64,000 nt of DNA, taken from Nymphaea colorata (Eukaryota; Streptophyta; Magnoliopsida; Nymphaeales; Nymphaeaceae). This document shows, piece after piece, positions 34,541-46,465 of this stretch. The notes below the pieces were generated by a model that saw only the letters and a list, made by a program, of their open reading frames with translations, was not told where the DNA came from and searched no databases. Position 1 is the stretch's first letter. Each line of letters starts with the position of its first letter. The position numbers and the translations under genes are program-made. The stretch covers positions 13,308,854 through 13,372,853 of the forward strand of contig NC_045147.1 in assembly GCF_008831285.2 (NCBI RefSeq), given 5' to 3'.

Positions 34541-35965
34541 TTACAAATTTCTTTTCGATTTAAATAGGCGCATTTTTGTCATTAACCATGTTCGTGCATA
34601 GTAGCGCCTATATTGAATGCTGAGCCGCGACGCTAAAATGAGTGTTTTTGTGTCAAAATGACTACAATACTCTTCACTAGAAGCCCACTCCTCAGCAACT
34701 TGAAAACTCAACAAAATTGAAAAGGTGAAGTACTGAAGTAGCATCTTCATGTCGACACGTGGTGACTTGTGCAGACTGCAGTGTCGACCACTTGAAAAGG
34801 TGAAAAAAGCATCTTTAGAGTGTTTCTTCACCATGCCCAGTTTCCTCAAGGCCGGCAAGCAAGAGATTCCATGGCAGTCCTGATAACTATGTTTCCTTCT
34901 CCGTTGTTTTATAAATACAGAGACAAGTGAACACATTAGCAACCGTCTTGGGAAAGCCATTTCGAATGATAAAGCAATGAACTGACCCAGCAGATTTTAT
35001 CAATTGCAGAGATTCTAAGCTTATCAACAAGTAGTGTAGTGCCATAGAATCTGCCTTCATGGCCGTAAGTTGAAGCCGCCAAGAGAGTCGAAGAAAATAT
35101 GCCAGCAAGAGTTCATAATGTATCCTGTAAGCATCGCATTCCACAATACTAATCGTTCAATTATATAGCACTTGAATGTTTTCTGTGAATCACTTACATG
35201 ACAGCACTTAAGACACATGTTAACGACTGCTGCTACAAATCGGACATCGAAAAAAGACATACTTCTTACGATATGGCCATTATCTCTTTCCCTTGCTTGT
35301 GAGCTCCCAATGAAGCAGAGACACGAAGAACTCTTAACATAGTCCGTTGTTGGCTTGAAACCTGTCAAAAGCATCTCATGGAACAGACCCAATGCTCTAT
35401 CACCATCGCCTTGAAAGAATCCAGAGCTCTTCATATCCCATGATGCACAGGCTCTCGTACTCATGGCACTAAACACTTTGCAAGCTTAATCGACACAAGC
35501 ATTTACAGTTCATATAAGTCAAACAGTTGCCCACCATGATATCAAAGTTGTATGCTTCCTTTTATACCAGTTCTGGAACCCCCTAACGTTCCACTGTACA
35601 TTCTTATGACACCACCATAACGCCTGAACCCTCATAGTAAAACATAGGTATGTGATTCCTTAGCCAAATTGGGATAACCAATTCTGCCACATGCAGAAAG
35701 AACTGCAGCTGTAGTGACAGAATCCGCTACCGGTTTCTCAGTCTCCCTCATCCTACTGAACAATTGATGAAATTCCGTGCCTCGTCCATTAAGTACCAAT
35801 CTACTGATCATCGAATTCCACATGATAACATCCCTCTCAGTACTTCCTTTAAACAATTTGTGAGCATCGACTAGTTTGCCGCACTTGGTTATACATATCA
35901 ACAGGTGCTGTCACCACTAATGCATCCCGGCCTAGTCGCTTGCTAAAGCAAGACCACGAAACACG
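34541..35965 (-). pseudogene. PPR pseudogene, unit 3 (best preserved)
   Basis: On the - strand the frame 35,901-35,632 reads KCGKLVDAHKLFKGSTERDV, VIMWNSMISRLVLNGRG and AAVLSACGRIGYPNLAKE, textbook PLS-type PPR motifs. The frame 35,476-35,057 continues with GDGDRALGLFHEMLLTGFKP and VLWNAMLTGY, and 35,144-34,887 and 34,960-34,541 hold further decayed motifs. At least three frame changes and stops separate the pieces, so no functional protein remains. In the parent gene this would have been an organelle-targeted RNA-binding protein. The block matches 8,856-10,232. Confidence 0.85.
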
Positions 35966-36004
35966 AACCTGCATCAGAAACAAGCAGAGCAACCCAAGCC
36001 TTGA

Positions 36005-37230
36005 GGAGGCCGGTGGATGTCAAACTATCAGGCCCTATAGAAACGAAGCGCCTTCTCTGGCTGTTTTTTGGGCAGTGTAGCCTCTTAGGCTTCAGCATCA
36101 CGTTCCAGATGAAGGATTGCTGCTCGAGACGATCGATAATGTCGATACCCAGGAGGGTGCAGAGGACGTCGCCGAATTGAGAGTAGAACTACAGGAGTCT
36201 CGTAAAGATGGTACAGTGAAACTGAAGGCCATTCACGAGGAGCAGGCCTGAAGCGGCTGCATGTTGCAGAGAGAAGGAGAGAGTTAACTTCTAAGATGAT
36301 CAACCGTGACGGACTTCGGGATGGAAAAGCAGCGAAGTTTGGCTGGTGGTTTGTGCCTGAGCGTTGGCGGAAGGTTATTGGACCCGCGGCTGATGGAGCA
36401 AGTTTGTACCTGAATCCGGCTTGGATTCCTTCCGGTCCAGTCCCAGTGGGCTTCAGATGGACTCCGGAACATGTCGGTTCAGTGATCAGAATTTCGGCGA
36501 TATTTCTGAACAATGACAATCTGCTTCTTGCTCCTTATGGTTTCTTAAGTTTGCTGACTCAAATGAGTTCTCACTCTTTCCAAATTAGTTGCAGTAAAAA
36601 CATTTTGCATTCCTGTTCAATTTGACCAATTTTTAGGATCCTTCTAAAACATCCAAATTTAAGAACATTTGGTGGGACCAAGTTTTGCCTAGGTTGAATC
36701 TGCATCAGTCAAGAACTATTTTTATTCATAATTTCTCCTGAATTCTCTAGATTTTTATTCATAATTTCTTCTTAATCTTCTTTACTTCAAAAAGTTTCTT
36801 CAAGATAAGACAAAAGCGATGTTAAAAGAAAAGAGGGGGAAATAAAAATTAATGCCATTTTTACTCCAGCTTTAGCCAATTTCAAAAAGTGTAATCTCAG
36901 TACGTAGTAAAAGTGCCAGCATTATATGCCGTAAACTATATTTTGGGTCATCCATGAGAACAATATTAACAATGACTTACCCATGAAAATAATGACCTAA
37001 ATGATGGCCGGAACAAATCAGAAGATCTGGCAGTATCTTTTCTCTCGAAACCATCAGTTTTAAAACAATAGCCTTGTTTCTGAACAAAATAAAGGCCTTC
37101 GCTTTTATCGATGGGTGAAAGTGAAAGACATATTGCTGTGAACTAACACTATATCAACGCATTTATTGCACGAATTTAAATACATCAAATAAAAATAAAT
37201 AAGAATGAGTAAATCGACTTGATATAGTGT
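36005..37230 (+). other. Unidentified duplicated segment E, copy 2, with a 109-codon frame
   Basis: Homologous to 15,505-16,680. An open frame at 36,296-36,625 reads KFGWWFVPERWRKVIGP and PSGPVPVGFRWTPEHVGSV, rich in Trp and Pro and protein-like. Upstream, in another frame (about 36,060-36,250), is LRVELQESRKDGTVKLKAIH. I do not recognise either. The frame is broken in copy 1 and lacks an obvious start context, so a decayed exon fragment captured in the duplication is more likely than a gene. The last 600 bp are AT-rich without coding signal. Confidence 0.5.
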
Positions 37231-37467
37231 TCTATATAGAGGAAAAGGACACTGAATGAATCAAATGAACCTCAACTCGTTACACGTCTGTACTCCAGCA
37301 GTCGCCACAAAAAGAGACAGCTTGACAAAGGTGGTGAAAAGAACAGAAGGAATATGAGGTGCCCATACATAGATAGCCTCATGAAGGCTGGAATTCTCAA
37401 AATGAGAACAATTATGGCTTTTATGATGAACACACTTTATGTACAGACATTGATAAGCAGATTTCTT

Positions 37468-40400
37468 TCAGACAGTGGTGTTCCAGATGGCTCGTTCACC
37501 TTCACCACAACGTTCATGCACCTCCTTCATTCTCTTTACAGACTTGCAAATACCGCTACAGGTCCAATCGAAGGAAGCGCCACAAGGATTTCCAGCTTTG
37601 GCCTTCCACTCGCAATCTACAGAATGTTCAGCACAGTTTGTTTCAGCTCATAAAGTTGAATTAAAACTCATTTTCCCACTGTGGATGAGTCAGCAGAACC
37701 GATAAAATCTCTTTTCACTATGTGACGGTTCAATGTGGAGGAAATAGATACCTAGTGAAGGCAATTAGGATACATAATTGGAGGCATATATTGATTCTAG
37801 AAGCTTCTGATGCATTCATGGAGAGTTTTATAAAACTATGAATTTCTATTAATGTACGCTGGCACAAAAAGAAACTGCTAGAGGTACCATATCATGGATA
37901 TCATATGCAATGTTGTAAAAGGTGTAGCATAACAAGTATCGGTCGAGCCAATCCATACGCCATATCGTAACATATTGCAAACGTAGCGGAGTGTATCGTA
38001 AAATTAATTTTTTAATTTAAAAAATATTAAAAATCAGAAAAAATCATTAAAATTTTAAAAAAGTAAGAAAAAAATCAAGAAAAATGTATTCAATATAAAA
38101 AAAAAATCATCATACACAAGGAACATTCATGTGTGTCAACAACATGTTCAAAAATAAGAAATCAGAGGTTCAAAATAACATAATAGGCATCTATCACAAT
38201 TTTAAACTTGAAAATTTTATAGAATCTTAGGACTTGGATTACATCACAATTCATAAGTTCAAAACATATAGTTATCATCTTTCATAATTCAACGATAATC
38301 ACTCTCAAATCGATGAATCCTCAGTGATTTTTGATGAAATTGGGTAAAGTCTCTCTCATCCACGTCTCTTTAGAAACAGGAAGAGAGAGAGGGGGAGAGG
38401 AGTGTTTAAACTTTAAAACATAACGCAAAAAGGGGCCATCGGGCTCCTTTTTTGGGTTTTTTCCCATATCGTACGACAAGGGGGTGTATCACCCGTCGTC
38501 CGTATCGTACGAACTGGGTAATACGCTTACAATACATGAGCATATCGTCTATCGTAAGTGCACCTTATAGGTTTATACGGTATATATCGCTATCGTACGA
38601 TATGGATAACATTGATCATCTGGTGAAGCAAGTTTTCTTACCATGAGCCTGACATATGTTTAGCTGGAAAAGCTATGTCAGTTTAGTAGAGCTTCAGAGT
38701 AATATAAAGCTGCAGATGAAGAGTTGGGACAGTGACGAGGCAAAAAACTCGAAAAAAAAGCTTTTCCATGTAATCCAAAGGAGGCATTAATGTATGCCTT
38801 TTTGTGGAAGTCACATTAGGTAGTCCTTGCACATGGATCATGAGTGATAACTGATAACTGACAACAGCCATAATTCATGTGACATATACACACCATATTA
38901 GAAGATCAGACACATGCACATAGTTGCACTGATAAATGAACTTGCATATGCTAGCCTGCCAACACAAAACACACACCTGCCTATGCATGTGCAGATGTAC
39001 TAGCATATTGATGCTGGAGCTGGGTGGAAGACATATACACCTAAATCTTTACAAACATATAATGCATCATTGTTCTTATGCATTATAATCAAATTATCCA
39101 CTTGACTTTGGTTCACATATAGACATACTATGTCTGCATTTCACCAATTGGAAAGATAGAGGTTTCCAGAGGACAGATCAGAAACATAATGACATAAGTC
39201 AGGTGCAGAAAGAACATTCACCACAGAGATAAATATGAACTTTTCAACATTCAAACAAAGACTGACATGTACTTTATTATAGCTTCTAAATTCTATCAAG
39301 AAAGAATTAGGTACATAGATTGCTGGAATGGCTCAGGCAACACATCCATAATTTGATCTTATAGGGTTAGGGTTGTTTACAACTTTACATAGTGGAAAGT
39401 TGGTGCTTCAATTCACTACCGAGATTTGTGCTTATTTTTTTTTATCATGCGCACTATCTAACTCATCTTCTTGTTTTCATATAAAAGAGGGAACCACTTA
39501 TTAGAAAAAAAATCTCCAGTGAAATCAAAAGGATTGCATCCTCAACAAATGCAAATCAGAATATGGTGTTAGCTAAGAAAGATGAGGTAACAAACTGACT
39601 CTGCATCATTGCAAAGGAAGATAAGCAGTATAAAAATACAATTGTATCTGTGCAAGAAAGATGAGCAGGGGAATGCACATTTTATTAGTTAAATATAAAA
39701 CTTTTAACTTGAGAAACGACCTGGTGGTGTTCCACAACAGAGGTTCTGTTCATCAATCTGCTCCACATCAAGACCAATAAGCCAAGAACCAACAGACACG
39801 TCTTCATTTGCATATTTATGTAACATACGCCTGCAAAATGTGCAGAATGTATTAAGGAACATTTCCAAATTCAGTTAAATACAAAACATGAAGCAAAGAC
39901 ACTTACCGGTTGATAGATATGTAGGTTGCTAAATCTTTTGAGATTGCATACAACTGGCCAACTGCATGTCTGAAATATTTGTTTCCTACTTCACCAAATT
40001 TCCAGAATTCTGGTTCATGATATTTAACCCCCCTGCATGACATGTTTCATAATTCACACGAGGGAAAAATAACTGTGCCCACAAAATTTAGATATTTTCT
40101 CCTAATAAGAACAAACTGTATCTTACTTTTGTGAAAGAACAGGCTCTGACTTCATGCAGCCTATGTACACATGCCGTTTTGACCGGTGCTGTGACAGAAT
40201 AGAGGCTATCATGCCTGAAATCGTTATAAAGAAATTTAGAGAATAAAAATTATTAAAATATCAGAATCGAAGGAAAGAAGACAGGTAGCAAAAACTACCA
40301 ACCTGGATTGACATGTACATCATCATCCACTTTGATGAAGAAATCAGCATCCCATTTTGCTACCGCTGTTGAAAAGTACGCAAGAGTTTTTGAAGACAAC

Positions 40401-42851
40401 TTACGATAACCTTCTACATGGTTCTGAAAAAAGAAAGGTGGAAGTCAGAATAAATATATGTACTTAAGTAATCCAATAAAGCTAAAAGTCACATTATTAT
40501 TGTGAATTACAGTCACACCAATCTCAGAAAATCATGATGCTGCTCATCCTCTGCATCGATAGCAAGATCAAGAACACCCCCAGGGGTTGCACTACAAATG
40601 AAGAGAAAGGTTTAACATTGATTACTAAGCCATGAAAGTTACTACCAATGAAGGCAAGAAAATCTCCAATATTGATTGACAATTTGACTGACCTAGAAAA
40701 ATTATTAAGAGCAGAACATCAAGTTACCAAGACAGAGGCTAGATTATATGATAGTACTTTCTTCAAGATACCACTATCGGTTTGCAAAATTTGTTTTTCC
40801 ATTTAAGATATCAGAACAAGCTTTGATGGGGGATAAGGCAAACCTGCGGCCAATAACAAACCGTATGACAATTCCTTTTTCTTTCTCTAGTTGTTTAAGT
40901 TTGACTCCTACCAAAATCATAACAAGAAGCAATGTCAATCAACAGAAATAATTGAACAAGTTCATATTGGCAAGTAATGGTAAACTTTCTAAAAACCTTC
41001 TGGCATCCATGTATGCCTGATAGAATCTCGACGCTTGCGGCTACTGAAAGTTGTCATGATTCCCATTACAAAGAATATCTTTGGATGCTCTTTTGGAGTT
41101 TCATCTCGTAGGTCCCTAACAGCATGGGATCCATTTAGAGTGCTTGCCTGCGAGGCCCTAGAAGAAGCTAGTTGCATCTCCAATGTGGAAATTGTTCTCT
41201 CCAAAGTCCTGAAAGGCCACCAAAAACCCACCATATATTATGCCAAGATAGTGTATAAGACTTAAAATATTACTCACAAAAGCTAAAATGAACAAAGAAT
41301 ACTCTGAGCAACATGAACATTTACATGATTATGTCATGCGTGTTTGAAACCTGACTAAGGATGTCACCAGCACGGGTAGAAGCTTCCTTCTGCAACGAGA
41401 AAAACTGAGGAGGTCAGATCAAAAGCAAATATGAGACATGATATACGCAGCAGATTATGTTATCTTTTAAGAAGCAACCCACATTCTTATTTTTGCAGTC
41501 TGCCGCAACTGTGACGTCCCTCACTCCATAATCTGTCAGAGATAATATAGTTGTTTCATGTCTCTTAATTGGATCTGGAAATTTTAAGATCCTGTAATGA
41601 AAATCAACTTTATGTCATGATATACAGTCAGAATAGCCAATTTTAGTTGCAGGAATAAAAGGTAAGGAAGCCTGGGACGGTAATAATGAGTGGAAGAATC
41701 GCCAGAAATAACTACTCTCAGCTATTTCACTCTGTCATGTCACACAACAAATACTCTCTTTTCTGGAGTCTGTGGCAGAATCTGATCTACTCTTCATGCC
41801 ATGGTGCATTTTTGTTTGCCAAGGGAATGACTGACAATTTGGAATGACTTGTAGGGGGTGATTAGTTGCCTCTAAACTTGAAACTGATATCTGCTTGATT
41901 CCAGTTCATTCCAATTTCAATTTTATCATTTTCTTTTTCATGACAACCACCTAAACAACTTTTTTCCGTGTCCATATGATGTCTGCTTGCACTATGTTGC
42001 ATCTTCTTACCACAGCATTTGCATCAGCTAATACACTTATCATATAGTGGATTATGTTTCTATGTTAGATGCACCGCTTACAGTAACTCAAGGTCTATGG
42101 AATAGCATAGCAAGATTTCTGTGACCATACTCCATTTTTATGCATACACCACTACTCTCCATAATTCTCCCTGGAAACTGGAGACACGACAATGGAAGCG
42201 ATCATGGTCGACTCTTGCTCAGAGGTCCAATGCAAATTTAGCTCTGACTGCTTCATGTCCAAATCGGTATTCATAATCAGTTCAATCACACCATTGCAGA
42301 TTTGAAAGCGTGAAAATTTTCATTTTCGATTGGCCTTATTGACTTGATTACAATGAGAAGCTAACTCCCTAGAATACCTCGCACTTAGCAATGAAACAGG
42401 ACAGCCCTATAACCAAAATAGCCTTGAACATAAGGCGCGGAAATTGTTCAAAAGCTACATACAAAGTACACATGCCAACAACCTCTCATGGCAGAGGAGA
42501 AAATCTACCAACATTGACCTTCAATATTCGAAAGAAATGCATCGAAACACCTTTGCTCCTCCATAAAACATTCGCACTAGGAAAACTCCTCCAGCGCAAG
42601 CAATCGCCACAAAAATGGCAACAGGAAAAGAAGAAAAGAACACTATCTAACGTTAACAAACAACAGCTGATCCAAAACCATCAAACAACAGAAGCAACAT
42701 ATAAAAAAACAATCCAGAGAGAGAGAGAGAGAGACCAGTTGGAAATTAGAGCACCAAAACAGAAGCTTGCAAAGCACACAAGAGGCAGCCATAGTTTGCT
42801 GATTCTACCACTAGCTCCTCTTTGATGCTTTCCTGCAGGAGTCAACCCCAT
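37468..42851 (-). CDS. Beta-1,3-galactosyltransferase (GT31, DUF4094 type)
   Basis: Golgi type II membrane glycosyltransferase expected to add beta-1,3-linked galactose in arabinogalactan-protein or N-glycan synthesis. Eleven exons, 410 residues, in gene order: 42851-42736, 41591-41483, 41389-41325, 41208-40997, 40907-40844, 40591-40519, 40423-40303, 40214-40127, 40032-39907, 39830-39721, 37616-37468. A short basic head precedes a membrane anchor (about 20-37, [15 protein letters not shown]), then DUF4094 (to about 120), then the GT31 domain ([25 protein letters not shown]). The metal-binding triplet is D246-D248 in [29 protein letters not shown] and NEDVSVGSW follow, and the Cys-rich end is WTCSGICKS. 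The last intron is 2.1 kb and contains a transposon-like insertion; without its distal exon the protein would seem truncated after CCGTPP. It resembles the Arabidopsis GALT31A/B3GALT1-8 group; exact orthology is unresolved. Confidence 0.92.
37908..38614. mobile_element. Probable ~707-bp non-autonomous element in the last GALT intron
   Basis: Inverted ends CAATGTT (37,908) and AACATTG (38,608-38,614), with related subterminal words. The right part repeats the self-complementary TATCGTACGA three times (about 38,467, 38,503 and 38,593), and the left part has ATATCGTAAC-like versions. The AT-rich middle is non-coding. I see no clean target duplication, so the exact ends and superfamily (possibly Mutator-like) are uncertain. 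Confidence 0.55.
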
Positions 42852-42875
42852 CGAGAAAGGAAAAACACGCTGAGC

Positions 42876-42926
42876 CTACTCTCTTTTCTGCTCTATCTCT
42901 ACCTGATAGTTAGCAATCATCGCCAT
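42876..42926 (-). promoter_or_regulatory. Upstream ORF in the GALT 5' leader
   Basis: A 16-codon frame plus stop (ATG at 42,926-42,924, peptide MAMIANYQVEIEQKRE) ends 24 bases before the GALT start codon. If the transcript begins upstream of it, ribosomes would have to reinitiate. The transcription start is not known from the sequence. Confidence 0.4.
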
Positions 42927-42929
42927 TTT

Positions 42930-44309
42930 TTGAGAATTCAAAGAGGAAGAATTCAAGGCCACCATTCTGCGATATTTTGACTACATGACTCTAGTGGCCG
43001 CGTCAGCCTTTCCACGTCTTGGCCCACAAGGCGACTCGAGCTGCTTCATTTGGAGGCATGGAAATGGGAAGAAAACTACGCGGCAACTTCACCAATTTGA
43101 CCAAAGTAGCTTCGTCGGTGAGGCCAGTGTGTTTACCAAAGGATTGGAAAATGAGTTCAGAGAAAAATCAGTTCCCTGTTTTTGCTGGAATTTCAGCTTT
43201 GTAAACAGGATCGGGTCGGATTCAGGCATTACAAGGGATCTTGTGTGTAATCGGCTGTACAGTAAGACTTGGAGCCTTAAGGAAAATTTTGCAACCAATC
43301 CCACATCCAAACAGCATTAGATCTGACTTTTGTACGTATGTTCTGATAGGATTTTAGTCAAATTTCATCATCATTTTGGGCTCATATAAAAGTATCCGTG
43401 TGTATAAAATGCAGATCCAGCAATTGGTTTGATCCTTTTTCCTTTATTATGAACAAACTCTAATGGTCCAATTCGTGTTTGAGTATTCTAAGGACCTGCT
43501 TGGCAACAGTAAGATATTGTCACTTTCTTATAAATGTCCCTTAAAAAATGAAGCTGTTTGGCAACTGTAAGATGTTATTACTCTCTCATAAATGTCTCCT
43601 AACAAATGGATTGGATTTGTCAAACAAGCGCTCCATAAATCTACCTACTTTCATGGTAAAAATCAGCTTGTGGCCATAAGCCTTTATATTTTCCCTTACA
43701 AGTCAATGTATTTTCCTGTTCATAAGTACTTCAGACATATCGGCGGTTTAGTTTAATAACTTTTTAAATTAAAAAGGATTGAATGCAGTGGCAGAGCCAC
43801 ATAAAGACTGGTGTGGGCAGTTGCCCACACCAGCTCCTTAATTTTTCTTCATTTTTACATTAAGGTCTTCTAATATTTACTTTGCTATACATATAATAAG
43901 TACCCCTTCAAATATGAAAATGTGTGAACTAATGCCCATCCAGAAAATTTTTCTCGCTCCACCAATGATTGAGAGTCCGATATTAAGTGTAAATATCCTG
44001 TCATAACGCGAGCGAAAGGCAGATGAGAAATTATTCCCCAATTACAAGGAAATTTAGTCCCTCACAGAGCCTAATAAGATTAGAAACACCAGGAGATCCC
44101 ACGGCCAAGTTTGTGCCTCCCGAGACGCACTGAGGAGATGGAATAATGGCCAACCTGTTCTATTATTTCAAGTCTTGGGATATTAACTTCTTTTTGTGTT
44201 ATCAAGGTTCGTCAACGGCCTCCCTTCTCATTTTCAAGAAATATAAAATCAAGCCCGTGAAGTTGGTGCCAAACACGATGCGAAAGTGTGAGAATCGTGG
44301 TGCGGAGTG

Positions 44310-44310
<1 letters not shown>
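42930..44310. other. GALT upstream region, no gene
   Basis: Contains the GALT promoter by position. A 111-codon + strand frame at 42,985-43,320 shows no family features and I do not call it. At about 43,790-43,975 a GCAGTGGCAGAGCCAC...GCTCCACCAATG stretch, with TGTGGGCAGTTGCCCACACC inside, looks like a short MITE. Confidence 0.5.

Positions 44311-44312
<2 letters not shown>

Positions 44313-44357
<45 letters not shown>
44313..44357. repeat. (AT)n microsatellite
   Basis: 45 bases of uninterrupted AT dinucleotide repeat. Confidence 0.98.
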
Positions 44358-44360
<3 letters not shown>

Positions 44361-46386
44361 AGATGGCGCAGCAACCAGTTTGGACGTAAGGGTATTTTTT
44401 ATGCTACTATTACGACTTTAAGAAATTTTTCCTCTTAGAAGCTAATTTTTCTAGTGATGATCCCAAGTACGGTACTCATGTCTTTCATTATATAGAAAAG
44501 TAACATCAGCTTAGGTTATAAATTATGCCTTGCATATTGAGATATTAAAAATCTTGTTAAAGGCGTCATTTTCACTCCTCAGGTGTTTGGATCAGGTGAG
44601 ATCTAATAGATGGCCAGTTTTCATATCAAATCTTAGAACTTCGGGGGTATCAACTCCATGATCCATGTGCCGCAAAAGTGTAGTTGTGAACGTGCAAATT
44701 AAAATGCAGCGGGGTAGTATCTTAAGACACCGAAAGCAAGTCATGTACGTTTAAAAACAAAGAGTTGGGCGAGGATTTTGACCTTCATGTAGTGGTAGGT
44801 CTCCCCTGCTCACTCGAAAAAAAAGGCGTCACTTAGTTAGTGATTATATTCAATTTTTTGGGTGAGTGAGAGGATGACGACCTACTATCGAAAAAGTGCC
44901 GAATGGCAAGCGAGCCGAACCATTCATGAGTATAAATTGTGCTGGTAAAATGGTCAGGCCATTTTTGCGATGAATTAACTGCAGCTCCAACAAAACAAAC
45001 AGAACAGAACAAAATTAGGTTAATTTCTTGAAAAACACAATGTTTTAACATTAGAAGAGTTTGAATTTTTGGTTTAGTAAAAAGAGTATCTCATCCTACC
45101 GTTTAGCAGAGAGTCGAAACTTCCACCCTCTCTCGTATCTTTCTACTATAGAAGGCCTACTTTAAAGTGATGTTTTTTGTATTATTCAACTTACAGGCTA
45201 ACTTTTTTTTTTTTCACGAAAAGAACTTGAACCATACTTAAGATCAAGCTAACTTTTTGTTCATGAAAAAAAAAAGCCTAAAACTAGAAATAATAAATCC
45301 AATACCTACTTATTTTGAAGGCAACCAATTTACTCGTGTTGAAGATATTTGGAAGCGAGGCTTGGCCACTAGATCGCCCAAGCAAATTCAATTTTCCAAA
45401 GGTAGGTAAACTGCTTTGGAGTAGATGATCTCACCCTTAAAAATTTAATGCAATAAGTTAAAAGCGAAACTAATAAAAAATGTTTTTTTTTTTTTCTTCC
45501 CTGCCGCACATGAACGTGAGCAGGAGATGCTTTCTGTTAAGTGCCTAGAAAGGCAAACAAGACCAAACTAAGGAAAATTTTCACTGATGATGACCTTGTT
45601 TTGTTTCTAATTCCAGCAAAAGACGTTGTGCTTCTTAATTTTGTGTCAGCTGCAGCTTTTTTTTTTGTTTAATTGCTAAATGCAAGCGTAACTACTTACT
45701 GATGCTGTTTTCAAATTCTTTACGGTGTAAATCCCATATGATCTCGCAGATCAAAACGGAATAATATGGTTTCTTCACTTTTGAAACGGGTTATGTGCAC
45801 ACTCCTGTACAAAATAATTGTGCACACAAATATTTAATGATCAAAATACCTTTGTTTAAGTAAAAAAAAAAAGAAGAAGAAATTATTTAGGAGGAAAAAA
45901 AAAGAGGCACGAAAAAAGTTAGAAAGTCTAAAATATACGTTTTTATATAGAAAAAATCGAAAAAACTCCAACCCCGCATTCTTGTTCCCTTCAGTTTACC
46001 TCATGATTATTTCATTATTTATATATGAACTAGCTACTTCTCATGTAAAAGAAAAAATTTTGAGGCTTTCTTTTAAACATTTGCCCCTTAAGTGGAGAAT
46101 TCCCTATTAAACTGGCTGTTGAATGTAAAATTGCTTTGTTGCTGTCATCGCTTATATTTTTCACTTTTTCAGCGTCTGGCAATCTTTCTTTCTCTCTCAA
46201 CCACAACCATCCATCACGTGCAATCTGGTTATTTATGTTAAAAATACACTTTTGTAGTGAACTTTTTTCTAAACGACCGCACATGACCTTTCTACTTAAT
46301 TACATCGAAATTTCATTTTAAAAATATCATTCCTCCCAACGAGGGTTGAATTTGTTACGGTTAAAAAACATACAAGAGACCGGCTT

Positions 46387-46388
<2 letters not shown>

Positions 46389-46437
<49 letters not shown>

Positions 46438-46465
46438 ATATATATATATATATATATATATATTA
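46389..46465. repeat. Compound (TC)n(TA)n microsatellite
   Basis: About 47 bases of TC repeat followed directly by about 29 bases of TA repeat. A short GAGAGAGAGAGAG run lies nearby at 46,510-46,523. Confidence 0.97.

Noticed and set aside
34541-35965. Possibility that the unit 3 PPR block is a working intron-containing gene
   Set aside because: PPR genes of this class are usually intronless, and the pieces need several frame changes without splice consensus; stops occur within motifs.
42391-42825. 144-codon + strand frame
   Set aside because: Antisense to GALT exon 1 and intron 1, Lys/Gln-rich and including a GA microsatellite; no domain features.
42985-43320. 111-codon + strand frame upstream of GALT
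   Set aside because: No recognisable domain, no splice-compatible neighbours and located in the expected promoter region.
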